DNA of 64,000 nt from contig NZ_BLPF01000003.1 in the NCBI RefSeq assembly GCF_011764425.1, positions 806,001-870,000 on the forward strand, written 5' to 3'. Made by a program: the position numbers and the translations under genes. Positions 49,683 through 59,207 of this stretch are shown here, piece after piece. Under the pieces are notes generated by a model. It did no database searches and was not told the DNA's origin. It saw only the letters and a list, made by a program, of their open reading frames with translations. The DNA comes from Phytohabitans houttuyneae (lineage in GTDB: Bacteria > Actinomycetota > Actinomycetes > Mycobacteriales > Micromonosporaceae). Positions within the stretch are counted from its first letter, which is position 1, and each line of letters opens with the position of its first letter.

Positions 49683-50249
49683 GTGCTTGTGAAGGCCCCG
49701 ACGAAAGCGCAACTGGCCCGTGCCGGCCGGCGGGATCGGATCGTCGACGCCGCGCGGGAGATCGCCGAGGTGCACGGGTGGCCGGCGGTGACCGTGCGAC
49801 GGCTCGCTGACACGATCGGCTTCAGCCAGCCGGTTCTCTACGGGCACTTCCCCGACGGCCGGGACGGCATCATCCGCGCGGTGGCACTGGCCGGCTTCGC
49901 CCAGCTCGCCGAGCTGCTGACCGCGGCCGGCGACCTGCGCGGGATCTGCGCGGCGTACCTCGAGTTCGCCCGCTCACGGCCGGCGACGTACGAGGCGATG
50001 TTCTCGATGCCGACCGACCTGGAGTTCGCCCGCCCGACCACGCCCGAGCCACTGCGCGCCGGATTCGGCCCGCTGCTGTCCACCGTGGGCGACGAGACCC
50101 GGGCGGAGGTCCTGTGGAGCGCACTGCACGGCCTGGCTGACCTGTCCCGGCACAGCCGGCTGCGGCCCGACCACGAGACGGCCCGGGTCGAAACGCTGAT
50201 CGACCTGTTCCAACCCGATGGCCGCCTCAGTTCGCCGCGATCCGATTGA
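49683..50249 (+). CDS. TetR/AcrR-family regulator
   Basis: 188 residues from GTG 49683, or 186 from GTG 49689, which fits better with GGA at 49679-49681. N-terminal helix-turn-helix (RDRIVDAAREIAEVHGWPAV, then RLADTIGFSQPVLYGHF) and a helical ligand domain. Two matching palindromes in its own promoter region, shared with the divergent DUF1772 gene, make that gene the likely target. Its 3' end overlaps the convergent hydrolase gene. Confidence 0.9.
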   Translation: MLVKAPTKAQLARAGRRDRIVDAAREIAEVHGWPAVTVRRLADTIGFSQPVLYGHFPDGRDGIIRAVALAGFAQLAELLTAAGDLRGICAAYLEFARSRPATYEAMFSMPTDLEFARPTTPEPLRAGFGPLLSTVGDETRAEVLWSALHGLADLSRHSRLRPDHETARVETLIDLFQPDGRLSSPRSD

Positions 50250-50970
50250 GGAGAAACCGCGCCGTGGTGTCGACGACGCCGTCGAAGTGGCCGCCGCGGC
50301 CGGGGTAGTGGAACGCGTGCGCGGCATGCGCGTACTCGATCAGGGTGCACTCGTTGCCGGCCCGCACCATCGCGTCCCGAAACCGCCGCACGTGGTCGAT
50401 CGGCTCCACCTCGTCGCCGGTGCCGTGGTGAATCAGCGTCGGAGGGTTTCCCGGCCGCACGAACTCGATCAGCGAGTACTCGACCGCCCTTCCTGCGGCG
50501 ATGCCGGCCCGCTGTTCGATGGAGCGTCGCAGCTGCGGCGAAAAGGCAAGCAGATCCAGGCCCGCCGGGTTGAAGGCCACGACGGCGGCGGCGGGCACGG
50601 GCTGGTCAGGGGTGCTCATCGCGGCGAGCAGAGCCAGATGCGCACCGGCCGAGCTGCCGCCCGAGGCAAGACATGACGTCTGGAGCTCGCGTTGCGCGGC
50701 CAGCCTCGTGAACCGCTCGACCGCCCGCCGGACGTCGGCGACGCAGTCCTCGATGCTCGCCGCACCCTGACCGAGCAGCCGATATCCGGCAGACGCAGCC
50801 AAGATCCCGCGTGCGGCCAATCGACGGCAGTGCGGGGCCAGATCGTCAGCCGACCCCGTGCGCAGCGCGCCACCGTGGAACAAGACGATGCCGGCGGCGG
50901 GCCGCGTGCCCTCGGCGGGCTCGAAGACCAGCAGGGGCAGCGCACTGCCGTCGGCGGCCTCGTAGGTCAT
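50227..50970 (-). CDS. Alpha/beta-hydrolase, esterase/lipase type
   Basis: 247 residues from ATG 50970. Oxyanion HGGA motif in IVLFHGGALRTGS, nucleophile Ser in GGSSAGAHLALL, Asp in HHGTGDEVEPIDH and His near the end (AHAAHAFHYPG). These fit the BD-FAE/hormone-sensitive-lipase-like group that cleaves esters or peptides. Convergent with the TetR gene, 23 bases overlapping. Substrate unknown. Confidence 0.88.
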   Translation of the reverse strand: MTYEAADGSALPLLVFEPAEGTRPAAGIVLFHGGALRTGSADDLAPHCRRLAARGILAASAGYRLLGQGAASIEDCVADVRRAVERFTRLAAQRELQTSCLASGGSSAGAHLALLAAMSTPDQPVPAAAVVAFNPAGLDLLAFSPQLRRSIEQRAGIAAGRAVEYSLIEFVRPGNPPTLIHHGTGDEVEPIDHVRRFRDAMVRAGNECTLIEYAHAAHAFHYPGRGGHFDGVVDTTARFLLNRIAAN

Positions 50971-51014
50971 GAACACCTATTCTTCCGGGAACCGCTCGAA
51001 CGAGCTCGCTGGCC

Positions 51015-51632
51015 TCAGCGGATGGCGGCCAGGCCGACGGTGTCCGAGTCGAAGCCGACCGGGGGATGCCAGCGGCCGGGGCGTCGTGGGCCGGGGTGTG
51101 GCGCGTGGTGACCGCGGCCCGGCCGGTCGCGCGGTCCCAGACCACGTCCGCGTCGCCCCCTCCCCGACGAGGTGGCCGACCGCGAGGCGACCGTCCTGAG
51201 TGGACGACAGGGAGCCCAGTCCGAGCTATCGGTGGGCCAGGGTCCGTCGTGGGCGAGTGTCCAACCCTGGGCGCCGGGCAGGAGCGCCGCGCGGCCGCCA
51301 GCCAGGGGTACCTGCCAGACGTCGGTCAGCGGCTTCGTCGGATCTTCGGTACCACGTGCGCCCTGCTCCCAGACGACCGCGTCGCCGGCCACGCTGAACC
51401 GGGGCGCCGCGCCGTCGGCCAACCGGGCCAGCCGCCGCGCCTGGGAGCCGTCGAGCCGGACCGCCCGCAGCTCACGGACGCCGCCGCCACCGGACGCGGG
51501 AAAGCCCTCCAGCATCCACACGACCTGGTCGCCGGTCACCTTAGCCATCAGCACGCGCGCCTCGACCATGCCGTCATCGGCCTGCGGGGCCGGTGCGGGC
51601 GGCGGCTCGGGCATCGCATCGCCGGCCGGCAC
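51015..51632 (-). pseudogene. Decayed beta-propeller-like exported protein
   Basis: The first 140 residues keep one frame (KVTGDQVVWMLEGFPASGGG, VRLDGSQARRLARLADGAAP, LTDVWQVPLAGGRAALLPGA), the repeating strands of a propeller. Then the frame breaks at least twice: GSLSSTQDGRLAVGHLVGEG and DADVVWDRATGRAAVTTRHT lie in two other frames before the end (HPPVGFDSDTVGLAAIR) returns to the first. It begins where an ECF sigma remnant ends. Confidence 0.55.
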
Positions 51633-51635
51633 CTC

Positions 51636-51745
51636 GCGCCAGCGTCCGCCGCACGTACGCGTCGACGTTCTCCATCGTGGACACGCGGCGCCCGTGGCGG
51701 TGGAGCCGTATCAGCGCCGCCGACGCGACGCCGTCCTGGGCAGCA
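51636..51745 (-). pseudogene. Internal fragment of an ECF sigma factor (SigE-like)
   Basis: The frame reads AQDGVASAALIRLHRHGRRV, then STMENVDAYVRRTLA, region 2 of SigE-type ECF sigma factors. Both ends are missing and the frame runs straight into the propeller remnant. In related genomes a SigE-type sigma gene is often followed by a membrane or propeller protein, so a deletion has removed the middle of such a pair. Confidence 0.55.
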
Positions 51746-51887
51746 CGTCCATCCGGCCGGTCACCTACTCCCGGAAGTCGTTCGGCCCGGATGCGTCGAG
51801 TCCCTCCTGGGCGATTGCGGGTTTCACGCTGTGGCGATCCGCCACAATGTGGAGCAGGCCGAACGCTGGCGGGGAGGAGCGGGCGCG

Positions 51888-52856
51888 TTGAGACCGAGGT
51901 CGGTTGCATGGTGGCGGTGGCCCGCGTCGACAACGGCGGGTTCGCTGGTGCTGGCGGTCCTCGTCGCCGGGGTGATGCTCTGGTACGCCGACCGGCACGG
52001 CACGAATGACGCGTTTGTCGAGGACTTCCGCGGGTGGATCGGCGTCGCGGTCCTGTCGCTCGGCGTCTGGACCGCCGTGTTCGTCCGGGGTCTGGCCACG
52101 GTGCGTGCGCACCGGCAGGCGTGGCCTCAGAGCCGGTTCTGGTGGACGTGGCACATCGGTGCGTACGTGCTGTTCGTCGGCGCCGTCGTGGCGCTGCTCG
52201 CGCTGAATGACGCCACGGCGACAATCGTCGTGCCGATCGACGGTTGGCGCATGTTCACCCGCACGTTGACGCTGGTAGCCGGGGTGGCCGCAGGCCCCTG
52301 GGTGTTGACGGTGTGGCTGGCCCACGAGCGGCTGCGGACACTGCGAGCCGAGGCCGAACAGATCCGTTCGCCCGAACCGGCCGAGGTGTTCGCGGCGGAG
52401 ACGCTGGACGGCTCAGCGATCAGTGCCACTGTGGAGCACAGCCTTGCGGTGTGGAGGGTCATCGAAGCGTCGGCGCTGGCGCTGGCGGTCCTGGTATCCA
52501 CCGCGGTTTTCCTCGGCGGCGCACTACGCCTTGCCCTGATCAACTCCGGCGTCATGGACGCGGCTGAGTTTCCCGCCTCGGCGGTCCTTGGCTACGGGGC
52601 CTTCTTCGCCGTCGTGCTTGCCGTCGCGGTCGTCCCGCTCGTCCTGACCTGGCGGTCCACTGCGGTGCGCCTCGTCGAGACCGCGCTCGGCGTGCCGAAG
52701 TGGGGAATACCGGACCAGACGTGGCTGGACGCCCAGGACCGGCTACAGGCCCGACTGCGTCTTGACACCAACCTGTTCCGCCGCCCGATAAGCGCGTTGA
52801 GCATCGCCTCGCCGCTACTCACCGCACTCTTGGCCACCCTGGTACCCACCACCTGA
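51888..52856 (+). CDS. Four-helix membrane protein of unknown function
   Basis: 322 residues from TTG 51888, with GGGGAGGAG eight bases upstream. Membrane segments: SLVLAVLVAGVMLWYAD; GWIGVAVLSLGVWTAVFVRG; IGAYVLFVGAVVALLALNDA; a long soluble loop (AEQIRSPEPAEVFAAETLDG); then VIEASALALAVLVSTAVFLG and YGAFFAVVLAVAVVPLVLTW. No family recognised. It converges with the STAND ATPase gene and overlaps it by 42 bases. Confidence 0.7.
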   Translation: MRPRSVAWWRWPASTTAGSLVLAVLVAGVMLWYADRHGTNDAFVEDFRGWIGVAVLSLGVWTAVFVRGLATVRAHRQAWPQSRFWWTWHIGAYVLFVGAVVALLALNDATATIVVPIDGWRMFTRTLTLVAGVAAGPWVLTVWLAHERLRTLRAEAEQIRSPEPAEVFAAETLDGSAISATVEHSLAVWRVIEASALALAVLVSTAVFLGGALRLALINSGVMDAAEFPASAVLGYGAFFAVVLAVAVVPLVLTWRSTAVRLVETALGVPKWGIPDQTWLDAQDRLQARLRLDTNLFRRPISALSIASPLLTALLATLVPTT

Positions 52857-55246
52857 TCGGCCAACGGTCGTGCCCGGCACGCTGACGGCGACGGTGGCCA
52901 GTTCGGTGCGGGCGTTCTCCGCCAGGTCGAGGCCGAGCTCCTCGTAGATCATCAGGGCCTCGGTGAAGAGCCGGCGGGCTTCGGCCAGCTCGTCGGTGGC
53001 CCGCGCGACCCGGCCGAGGCCGAGGAGGTTGTGCGCCTGGCCACGGCGGTAGCCGATCGTGCACGCCAGCCCGTACGCCTGGTTGAAGCGGGTGCGCGCC
53101 TCAGCCATGTCACCGGCGCAGAACGCGACCCCGCCCAGACCACGCTCGTCCTCCGCCTGCCCGAACTCATAACCGGTGCGGATGTCGAGATCGAGCGCGT
53201 GGGCGAACAGGTCGCGGGCCTGGTCGAGGTCGCCGAGGCGCGTTCGGATGGCCGCGAGGCCCCACGTCGCGTACGCCTCGCCGCGCACGTCCCGCAACCG
53301 GACGAACGTTTCCACCGCCTCCTGGTACCGAAGCAGCGCCGAAGCGTTGTCTCCGGTGATGCGGGCCATGTGAGCGATGCCGAGCAGCGCGGTGGCGGCG
53401 CCGCACTGATCGCCGGCGGCGAGGTACCGCTCGCGGGCCTCCGTGTAGCGTTTCACCGCGTGTTCGATCTCACCGAACGTGAGGCGGACGAGGTCGCCGA
53501 GGCCGAACAGGGCCTTGGCTTGGGTGGCCGCGTCCACGCAAACCAGACGGAAGTGGTTGTACAGCCCGCGCGCGTGATCGTAGAAGCCGAGCACCGATAG
53601 CCTGTCAGCGGCGGACAGCCCGGTCAGCGCCACCTCCTTGGCGCGGGAGCCGAGGCAGAACGCGACGAGGTTGTCCCGCTCCACGGTGAGCCACTCCGGT
53701 GCGCTCTCCTCGGCCACCCGCTCGTACCAGGCGTGCAGCCGCGCGTGGGCGGCGTCCCGTTCCGCCGGGTCGATGTGATCCCGGGACTGCGCCCACACGA
53801 AGGCCCGCACAAGATCGTGGCACTGGTACCCGTCTTTGGTGGGGGTGAGGAGGTGGTGGTCGGCCAGCGTCCGCAGCAGCGTTCGGGCCTCCGCTTCGCC
53901 GACCTCCGCGAGGTGTGCCAGGGCCGGCGCGCGGTAGAGCGGTCCGGGGTGCAGGCCCAGCAGGCGCAGGGCGCGTGCCGGCTCGGCTCCCATCCGCGCT
54001 GTCGTGAGGTGCAGGGCGCCGAGCACACCGGCGCCTTCGGGGCTGAGCTCGGCGAGCCGGCCGGTCTGGTCGCTCAGGTCGGCCAGCACGGCCCGCAAAG
54101 GGCGGGTCGGTTCGTCCCGGTGGCGGGCCGCCACGATCCGGATGGCCAGCGGAAGGTGGTCGCAGAGCCGGGCGACCTGGCGCACCTCGGCCGGGTCGTA
54201 GGCTCGCTCGGCACCGGCGACCCGCACGAACAGCTCCTCGGCGTCGTCCGGGCTGAGCACGTCCAGCACCAACTCGTCAACCTCGGGGAGCGCGGTCAGC
54301 CGGCGCCGGCTCGTCACGATGACGAGGCAGCCGGGCGCGCCGGGGAGCAGGGGGCCGATCTGGGCGCTGTTTTCGGCGTTGTCGAGCACCACGATCGCTT
54401 TGCGCTCCGCCATGATCGAGCACCAGCGGGCCCGCCGGGCCGCCGGGGCAAGCGGGATCGCGTCGCCGCGCTCGCCGGCGTCGCGCAGCAGCTGCTCGAG
54501 GGCGGCTTCTGGTAGCAGCGGCGCCATCCCCGGCGAGAACCCGTGCAAGTCGATGAAGAAGGCGCCGTCGGCGTACCGCCCGACGGCCTCCCGAGCGGCG
54601 TGGACGGCGAGGGTGGTCTTGCCGACGCCGCCCATGCCGGTCACCGCGCAGGTCGCGGGAGACGGTCCGCCCGGGTCGTGCCGGGCGAGGCGGCCGCGCA
54701 GGTCGGCGAGGACCGCGTGGCGGCCGGTGAAGTCGGACACCGCCCCGGGCAGCCCGCGCCGCACCTGCCCGGCCCCCGCCTGCTGCCAGGCTCCGAACCG
54801 TCTGTCGATCGCCTCCAGCCGCCGGGTCGCGCCGTCCCGCCAGAGCCAGTCGGCCATCCCCACAGTGGACCGCCCGCACGCGCGTCCGCCTCCACACCCC
54901 GCACGATCCGACTCACGATCTCGTCAGAAAACGTCGCCGGGTCCAAGCCCGCTGGCACGAACGGCCGCACCCACTCCGCGACCGCCGCGCGCACCTGCTC
55001 GTACGTCTCCACCGGGAGCCGCCGCGCCGGGCCGTTGCCCTCCAGCAACGCGGCACGTAGTCGCTGCGCGTCCAATCGCGGCAGGCCCGTGCCGTCCACG
55101 GCATCGACCACCGCGCACCGGACGACCCGGCGCAGCGCGCGCCGCCGCGGATCACCAAGCATCAACCGCCGGCCACCGGCGACGGTCCCCGACGCGGCCG
55201 CGGCCGTCAGCCACCCAACCACCGCGCCGATCAGATCGATAGCCAC
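52815..55246 (-). pseudogene. STAND ATPase with TPR repeats, one-base frame break near the N-terminus
   Basis: The larger part (52815-54863) encodes 682 residues: NB-ARC ATPase with P-loop TGMGGVGKTTLAVHA and Walker B KAIVVLDNAENSAQ, a winged-helix region, and C-terminal TPR repeats (GEAYATWGLAAIRTRLGDLD, GYRRGQAHNLLGLGRVARAT). The N-terminal 130 residues (from GTG 55246: AIDLIGAVVGWLTAAAASGT, RRLPVETYEQVRAAVAEWVR) are in the neighbouring frame; the two meet at GGGG near 54863, where ARAGGPL should lead into MADWLWRDG. A single base error or mutation separates them. Such STAND proteins act in regulation, cell death or phage defence; which one here is unknown. Confidence 0.8.
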
Positions 55247-55541
55247 GACACCGCACCTCAGCCCATCGGCGACCGTAGGAGCCCAGGATAAGACGGGTGG
55301 CCAAGGACTCCGCGGGGCTGCCGCTCGGCGCGGCCGTGAGGTGGTGGCCGCGCGGGCAGATGGGAGGTTGTTGCGTAGACGTCGCTCGGCGCGGATGTAG
55401 GGCTCAGGCTCGGATCCATCGTGCCTCCCCACGTTCCAGTTCGAAGAAACCATGGCCTGTCAACCGCGCGGGCCGGCGTGAGCCTGATCGGCCGAACGCG
55501 ACGAGACCACCCGCCGCGCTGCGGCTTCCGCTCGGGATGCT

Positions 55542-56075
55542 CTAACGACCCGGCGGGCCCGGTGGGCCGCCGCCCGCGGGCTCGTCGAGGCCCAGTGCGT
55601 TGGCGAAGGCGGCGAAGGTCGGGGCGATGGTGCGCCACTGATACCGGCCAGAGACTGTCCAGATGTCGCTGCCGACGACGCGGGGATTGGCGGGGTCGAC
55701 GCGATAGTCCAGTGCGACGGCGGTGTCGTCCCCGGCGTAGTGGCTGACGGCGATGAGGATGGCGTGCTCGACCTCCAACCACGGCAGGTCGACCGAGCCC
55801 TCCGAGCCGCGTCGCCGGACGAGGCGGAAGAGGCGGCTTGATTCCTCGTCGTCGGCGAGCCGGTCGAGGGCGCGTGACTGGCGTTCCATCTCGTGGGCGT
55901 CGGTGAGGAAGTCCAGCTGGTCCTCGAACCAAGGCATGGCGCGGGCGAGAGCGGGCTCGCCCGGGTGTTTCCAGCGGCCCGTCTCGATGAGCTGGATCAA
56001 CAGAACCGGGAGGACAAGGCCGCGAACGTCTCTCCGACCCGCGCCCTCGCCCACCAGAACATGGTTCCACGGCAC
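55542..56075 (-). CDS. Hypothetical protein, SMI1/KNR4-like style
   Basis: 177 residues from GTG 56075. WTVSGRYQWRTIAPTFAAFA near the end and ILIAVSHYAGDDTAVALDYR resemble SMI1/KNR4 (SUKH) or immunity-type proteins, which often sit singly near toxin or recombination sites. The assignment is by style only. No partner toxin is present. Confidence 0.55.
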   Translation of the reverse strand: MPWNHVLVGEGAGRRDVRGLVLPVLLIQLIETGRWKHPGEPALARAMPWFEDQLDFLTDAHEMERQSRALDRLADDEESSRLFRLVRRRGSEGSVDLPWLEVEHAILIAVSHYAGDDTAVALDYRVDPANPRVVGSDIWTVSGRYQWRTIAPTFAAFANALGLDEPAGGGPPGPPGR

Positions 56076-56130
56076 GGAGGCCGACCGTCATGAGGATGGT
56101 TGCCGGACGCCGCACGGGTGAAAGGATCGG

Positions 56131-56647
56131 GTGGTGGTTGGAGTCGGCGGGGCGATGCGCCATGAGGTGGCGGATCTGCTGCGTCGCTCCACGTCGGATG
56201 TTGCGGCGGAACGGCGTGTAGCGATCACGGGGCTGGGGACGGTGGCCCGGCGGGCGCGGCCCGGCGGCGTCGAGCATGACGCGATCGCGCCGGCGCTTGT
56301 GCGGGCGGCGGGTGACCCTGACGCCAGGGTTCGGCTCAAGGCTGTTCGCGGGTTGCGTGCCCTGGCGCCGTCGCTGTCCGCACGGTCTGGCGGATCCGAA
56401 CCTGTCGGTGCAAGGTGCGGCGATGTCTACCCTTCGCGCGGTCGCTGCCCGGTCACCACAGCTGGCCGCGGCGGTGATCGCGCTCGCGCGGCGTGGCCTC
56501 ACCGATACGAGCCCTCAGCGGCGTGAGATCTCCATCGAACTGCTTCGCCAGCTCGGCGAGCCGGGTCACCGTGAGCGGTGCCTGGCAGCGCTGCAAGACC
56601 GGCATCCGGCAGTCAGGCAACGAGCCGCGCGAAGCCTGGAGCGGTAA
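56131..56647 (+). pseudogene. HEAT-repeat protein with one frame break
   Basis: The first frame (VADLLRRSTSDVAAERRVAI, RLKAVRGLRALAPSLS) and the second (HGLADPNLSVQGAAMSTLRA, LLRQLGEPGHRERCLAALQD) are both HEAT-type helical repeats and join near 56385 if one base is changed. Total about 170 residues. Either recently broken or a base error. Confidence 0.6.
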
Positions 56648-56731
56648 AGACCATCGCCGGCTTGCGGCCTGGGACTGAGTCAGGGCCAGGAGGCGGGCTT
56701 ATCGGCGTCTATTCCTCGCTATCCTGTAGCA

Positions 56732-57589
56732 ATGTCGGCTACCACCCCGACACCCGAAGATAATGACGGCGAGCCGGCCGCTACAGGCAAGGCGACACTG
56801 GGCGGGCTGCTGCGGCGCGGTAAACCGCTCGGCGGCTGGCTCGCCGGCGTGGCCGCGGCCGTGGTGTCGACCGTCGTGGCCGCGTGGATCGTCACCAACG
56901 ACGACCCTCAACCCGCCGACGACGGACTGCCCTTTACGCACTCGGTGCGGGTGTACCACGATCAAGCATTTGGTTGGGTCTCGGGCCGCGAGCTGCCGCA
57001 GTTGCCGGACCGGCCGGGCTTCGACGGCGACTGGGATCGCTGGGGCGCGGAGTGGGACAAGTGGATGGCCGCCGCCGAGGCGGTGCCGGCCGTGGCGCTG
57101 GAGATCGACATCAACATTCAAGGGCGGTCGGATGCCCAGGTGACGCTCACCGGCTTGCGGGTTCGCGTCGTCAAGCGTGCGCCTGCGATCCGCGGCACGG
57201 TGGTGCTGATCCCCGGCGGTGATCCCGGGTTCTACCGGTACGTCGACGTCGACCTGGACGAGGACCCACCCGCACACTCGCCGACGGTCGACGAGGCGTT
57301 CGACTTCCTCGCGCAGGAGCACGAGCTGCGGCCAATCCGGTTCCCGTACCGGGTCAGCCTCTCCGCGGCCGAGTCGTTTCTGGTGAACGCGCATACCGAC
57401 CGCTGCGACTGTGCCTTCGTCATCGATCTTTCGTGGGCATCGCAAGGAAGGACGGGGACGGTGGCGATCGACGACGAGGGAAAGCCGTTCCGCGTCACTG
57501 GACGCAGCAACGTCACGCACACCTGCACCTACTGGGAGACTTTCGGTTCAGGCACGCCGGAGGAGTGCGTGAAGGGCCAGCCCGAGTAG
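56732..57589 (+). CDS. Single-pass membrane protein with large external domain
   Basis: 285 residues. A polar N-terminus, one membrane helix at about residues 36-53 (WLAGVAAAVVSTVVAAWIV), and an external domain of 230 residues (LEIDINIQGRSDAQVTLTGL, VRVVKRAPAIRGTVVLIPGG) that looks beta-rich, ending in a pair of Cys-containing strands (DRCDCAF, VTHTCTYWE). The layout resembles the protein at 62870-63589 although the sequences differ. No family recognised. Confidence 0.72.
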   Translation: MSATTPTPEDNDGEPAATGKATLGGLLRRGKPLGGWLAGVAAAVVSTVVAAWIVTNDDPQPADDGLPFTHSVRVYHDQAFGWVSGRELPQLPDRPGFDGDWDRWGAEWDKWMAAAEAVPAVALEIDINIQGRSDAQVTLTGLRVRVVKRAPAIRGTVVLIPGGDPGFYRYVDVDLDEDPPAHSPTVDEAFDFLAQEHELRPIRFPYRVSLSAAESFLVNAHTDRCDCAFVIDLSWASQGRTGTVAIDDEGKPFRVTGRSNVTHTCTYWETFGSGTPEECVKGQPE

Positions 57590-57885
57590 TGCGTGCCATG
57601 GCGCGGCGGTGCCGCGGCGACGGGCATCCCGAAGGCGAGGTTGATGACCGTGTCGTCGGCTTCTACGAGTCGCTCCGCGGCCGCTACCCCGACTTTCCGC
57701 CTTACCCCGACGACTCGCCCTGGATGTCCGTGCCGCTGGACGTCGGCATCGACCATGTCAGCGTGTGCATGAGCTTCGGCGAAGGCAGCTGGCCTGCCCT
57801 CGATCTGATATTCGACCTTGCCGGACGATGCGGCCTCACGATCTACGATCCCCAAGACGGGAAGGTCATCCGCCCGCACAGCTGA
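57589..57885 (+). CDS. Small protein resembling an immunity-type domain, possibly truncated
   Basis: 98 residues from GTG 57589, which shares a base with the previous stop. FYESLRGRYPDFPPYPDDSP, then DVGIDHVSVCMSFGEGSWPA and GLTIYDPQDGKVI, are patterns seen in small immunity-like proteins of actinobacteria, where they usually follow about 30 further N-terminal residues. It may therefore be a shortened gene. Confidence 0.5.
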   Translation: MRAMARRCRGDGHPEGEVDDRVVGFYESLRGRYPDFPPYPDDSPWMSVPLDVGIDHVSVCMSFGEGSWPALDLIFDLAGRCGLTIYDPQDGKVIRPHS

Positions 57886-57989
57886 TTCAACGCGGCGCCG
57901 TTCCGAACGCGTATCAAAGCCGCCGGGTTCCCTCGGCAGACGGGTGAAATCGCTGTCCGGTGGCCGAAGCGCAGTGATAGGAAGCCTGA

Positions 57990-58783
57990 GTGCACAGGAT
58001 TCTCACGTTCCCCGATCACCTGCGGCTGATCAACGAACGGTCGAACGCTTTCCGCGCCGCGGTCTCCGCGGCACCCAGCCTCGACCTGCGGGTGCCGACG
58101 CATCCCGAGCGGACGCTGTTCGACCTCGTGCAGCACGTCGGCATGGGTCGCCGCAAATCAGCCGCCATTATCGCCGCGGGGCCCGCAGACGCTCCCCCGG
58201 ACAAGTCGGCGTGGGAGGACGGCGTGGGTGCGCCTCGGGAACGGGGGCCCTCCTGGCCTGGTGGACCGAGTGCGTCGAACAACTGACGAGCACGCTGCGC
58301 GAGGCCGGCCCGGACCACGGCTGTTGGACGTGGTGGGATGACTCCCCATCACCGCAAACCTCCGGTGCCTGGGCGCGGCGCCAGGTTCCCGAGATCGCAG
58401 TGCACACCTACGACGCCCAGCTCACCGTGGGTGCCCCGCAGCCGCTACCGGACGAGGTCGCCCTCGACGGATTCGACGACTGCCAGTTCACGCTCTGCGC
58501 CACGACGGTCGCCTGGCCACACGAACCCGCCGTCGTGGACTACCACGCCACCGAGGGCCGCTCCTGGCGCCTCCGGCTGTCCAGCGACGGCGCACGGGCC
58601 GCCCGCCTCGGCGCGTCCGCCGCCGGCGAGGACCCGGACACAGACACGGCCGACGCCTCCGCCCGAGGCACGGCCAGTGACCTGGTCCTGTTCTTCTACG
58701 GCCGCATACCGCTGGATTCCCTGAAGTGGGAAGGCGACCGCCGCATCTTCGACCAGCTCATCGCCTGGGACCCGTCCGTGTGA
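57990..58783 (+). pseudogene. Maleylpyruvate-isomerase-family mycothiol-dependent enzyme, one-base frame break
   Basis: The first frame (FPDHLRLINERSNAFRAAVS, RVPTHPERTLFDLVQHVGMG) and the second ([60 protein letters not shown]) are parts of one MDMPI-like protein and meet at a five-G run near 58240. The conserved His in EIAVHTYDAQ, which binds zinc in this family, is present. A base error in the G-run is as likely as real loss. The end overlaps the YnfA-like gene on the other strand. Confidence 0.75.
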
Positions 58784-59166
58784 CAATCGCGAGCCATCGA
58801 AGGCCGGACCGCGCGGTGAGCCCGGGATCCGGCGTCACCCCGTGGGGCGTACATGATGACGGCGACGCCGGCCAGGCAGAGAACGGCGCCGGCGATGTCG
58901 TACCGGTCGGGTCGGAACTTGTCGACGACGATGCCCCAGGCGAGGGAGCCGGCGACGAAGATGCCGCCGTAGGCGGCCAGGATGCGGCCGAAGTTGGCGT
59001 CGGGCTGGAGGGTGGCCACAAAGCCGTAGAGGCCGAGGGCGGCGACGCCGGCTCCGATCCAGAGCAGCCCGCGGTGTTCGCGGACGCCCTGCCAGATGAG
59101 CCAGGCGCCGCCGATCTCGGCGATGGCGGCGGCCAGGAACAGGGCTATGGACCGGATGATCGTCAC
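58696..59166 (-). CDS. YnfA/UPF0060 small membrane protein, extended C-terminus
   Basis: 156 residues from GTG 59166. Four membrane helices of the YnfA family: [80 protein letters not shown]. The family normally ends right after MYAPR, but here the frame runs 45 residues further through [19 protein letters not shown], overlapping the MDMPI end. A two-base difference in CGGGGTGA would give the usual stop, so the tail may be an artefact. Confidence 0.78.
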   Translation of the reverse strand: MTIIRSIALFLAAAIAEIGGAWLIWQGVREHRGLLWIGAGVAALGLYGFVATLQPDANFGRILAAYGGIFVAGSLAWGIVVDKFRPDRYDIAGAVLCLAGVAVIMYAPRGDAGSRAHRAVRPSMARDCHTDGSQAMSWSKMRRSPSHFRESSGMRP

Positions 59167-59207
59167 CGGACCATGCCACCACACCGCTGGCGTCGGGCGG
59201 GTACGGC

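Noticed and set aside
52815-52856. Overlap of two genes on opposite strands taken as an error
   Set aside because: Both ends are ordinary C-termini; short convergent overlaps also occur at 36906-36934 and 50227-50249, so this is a normal feature here.
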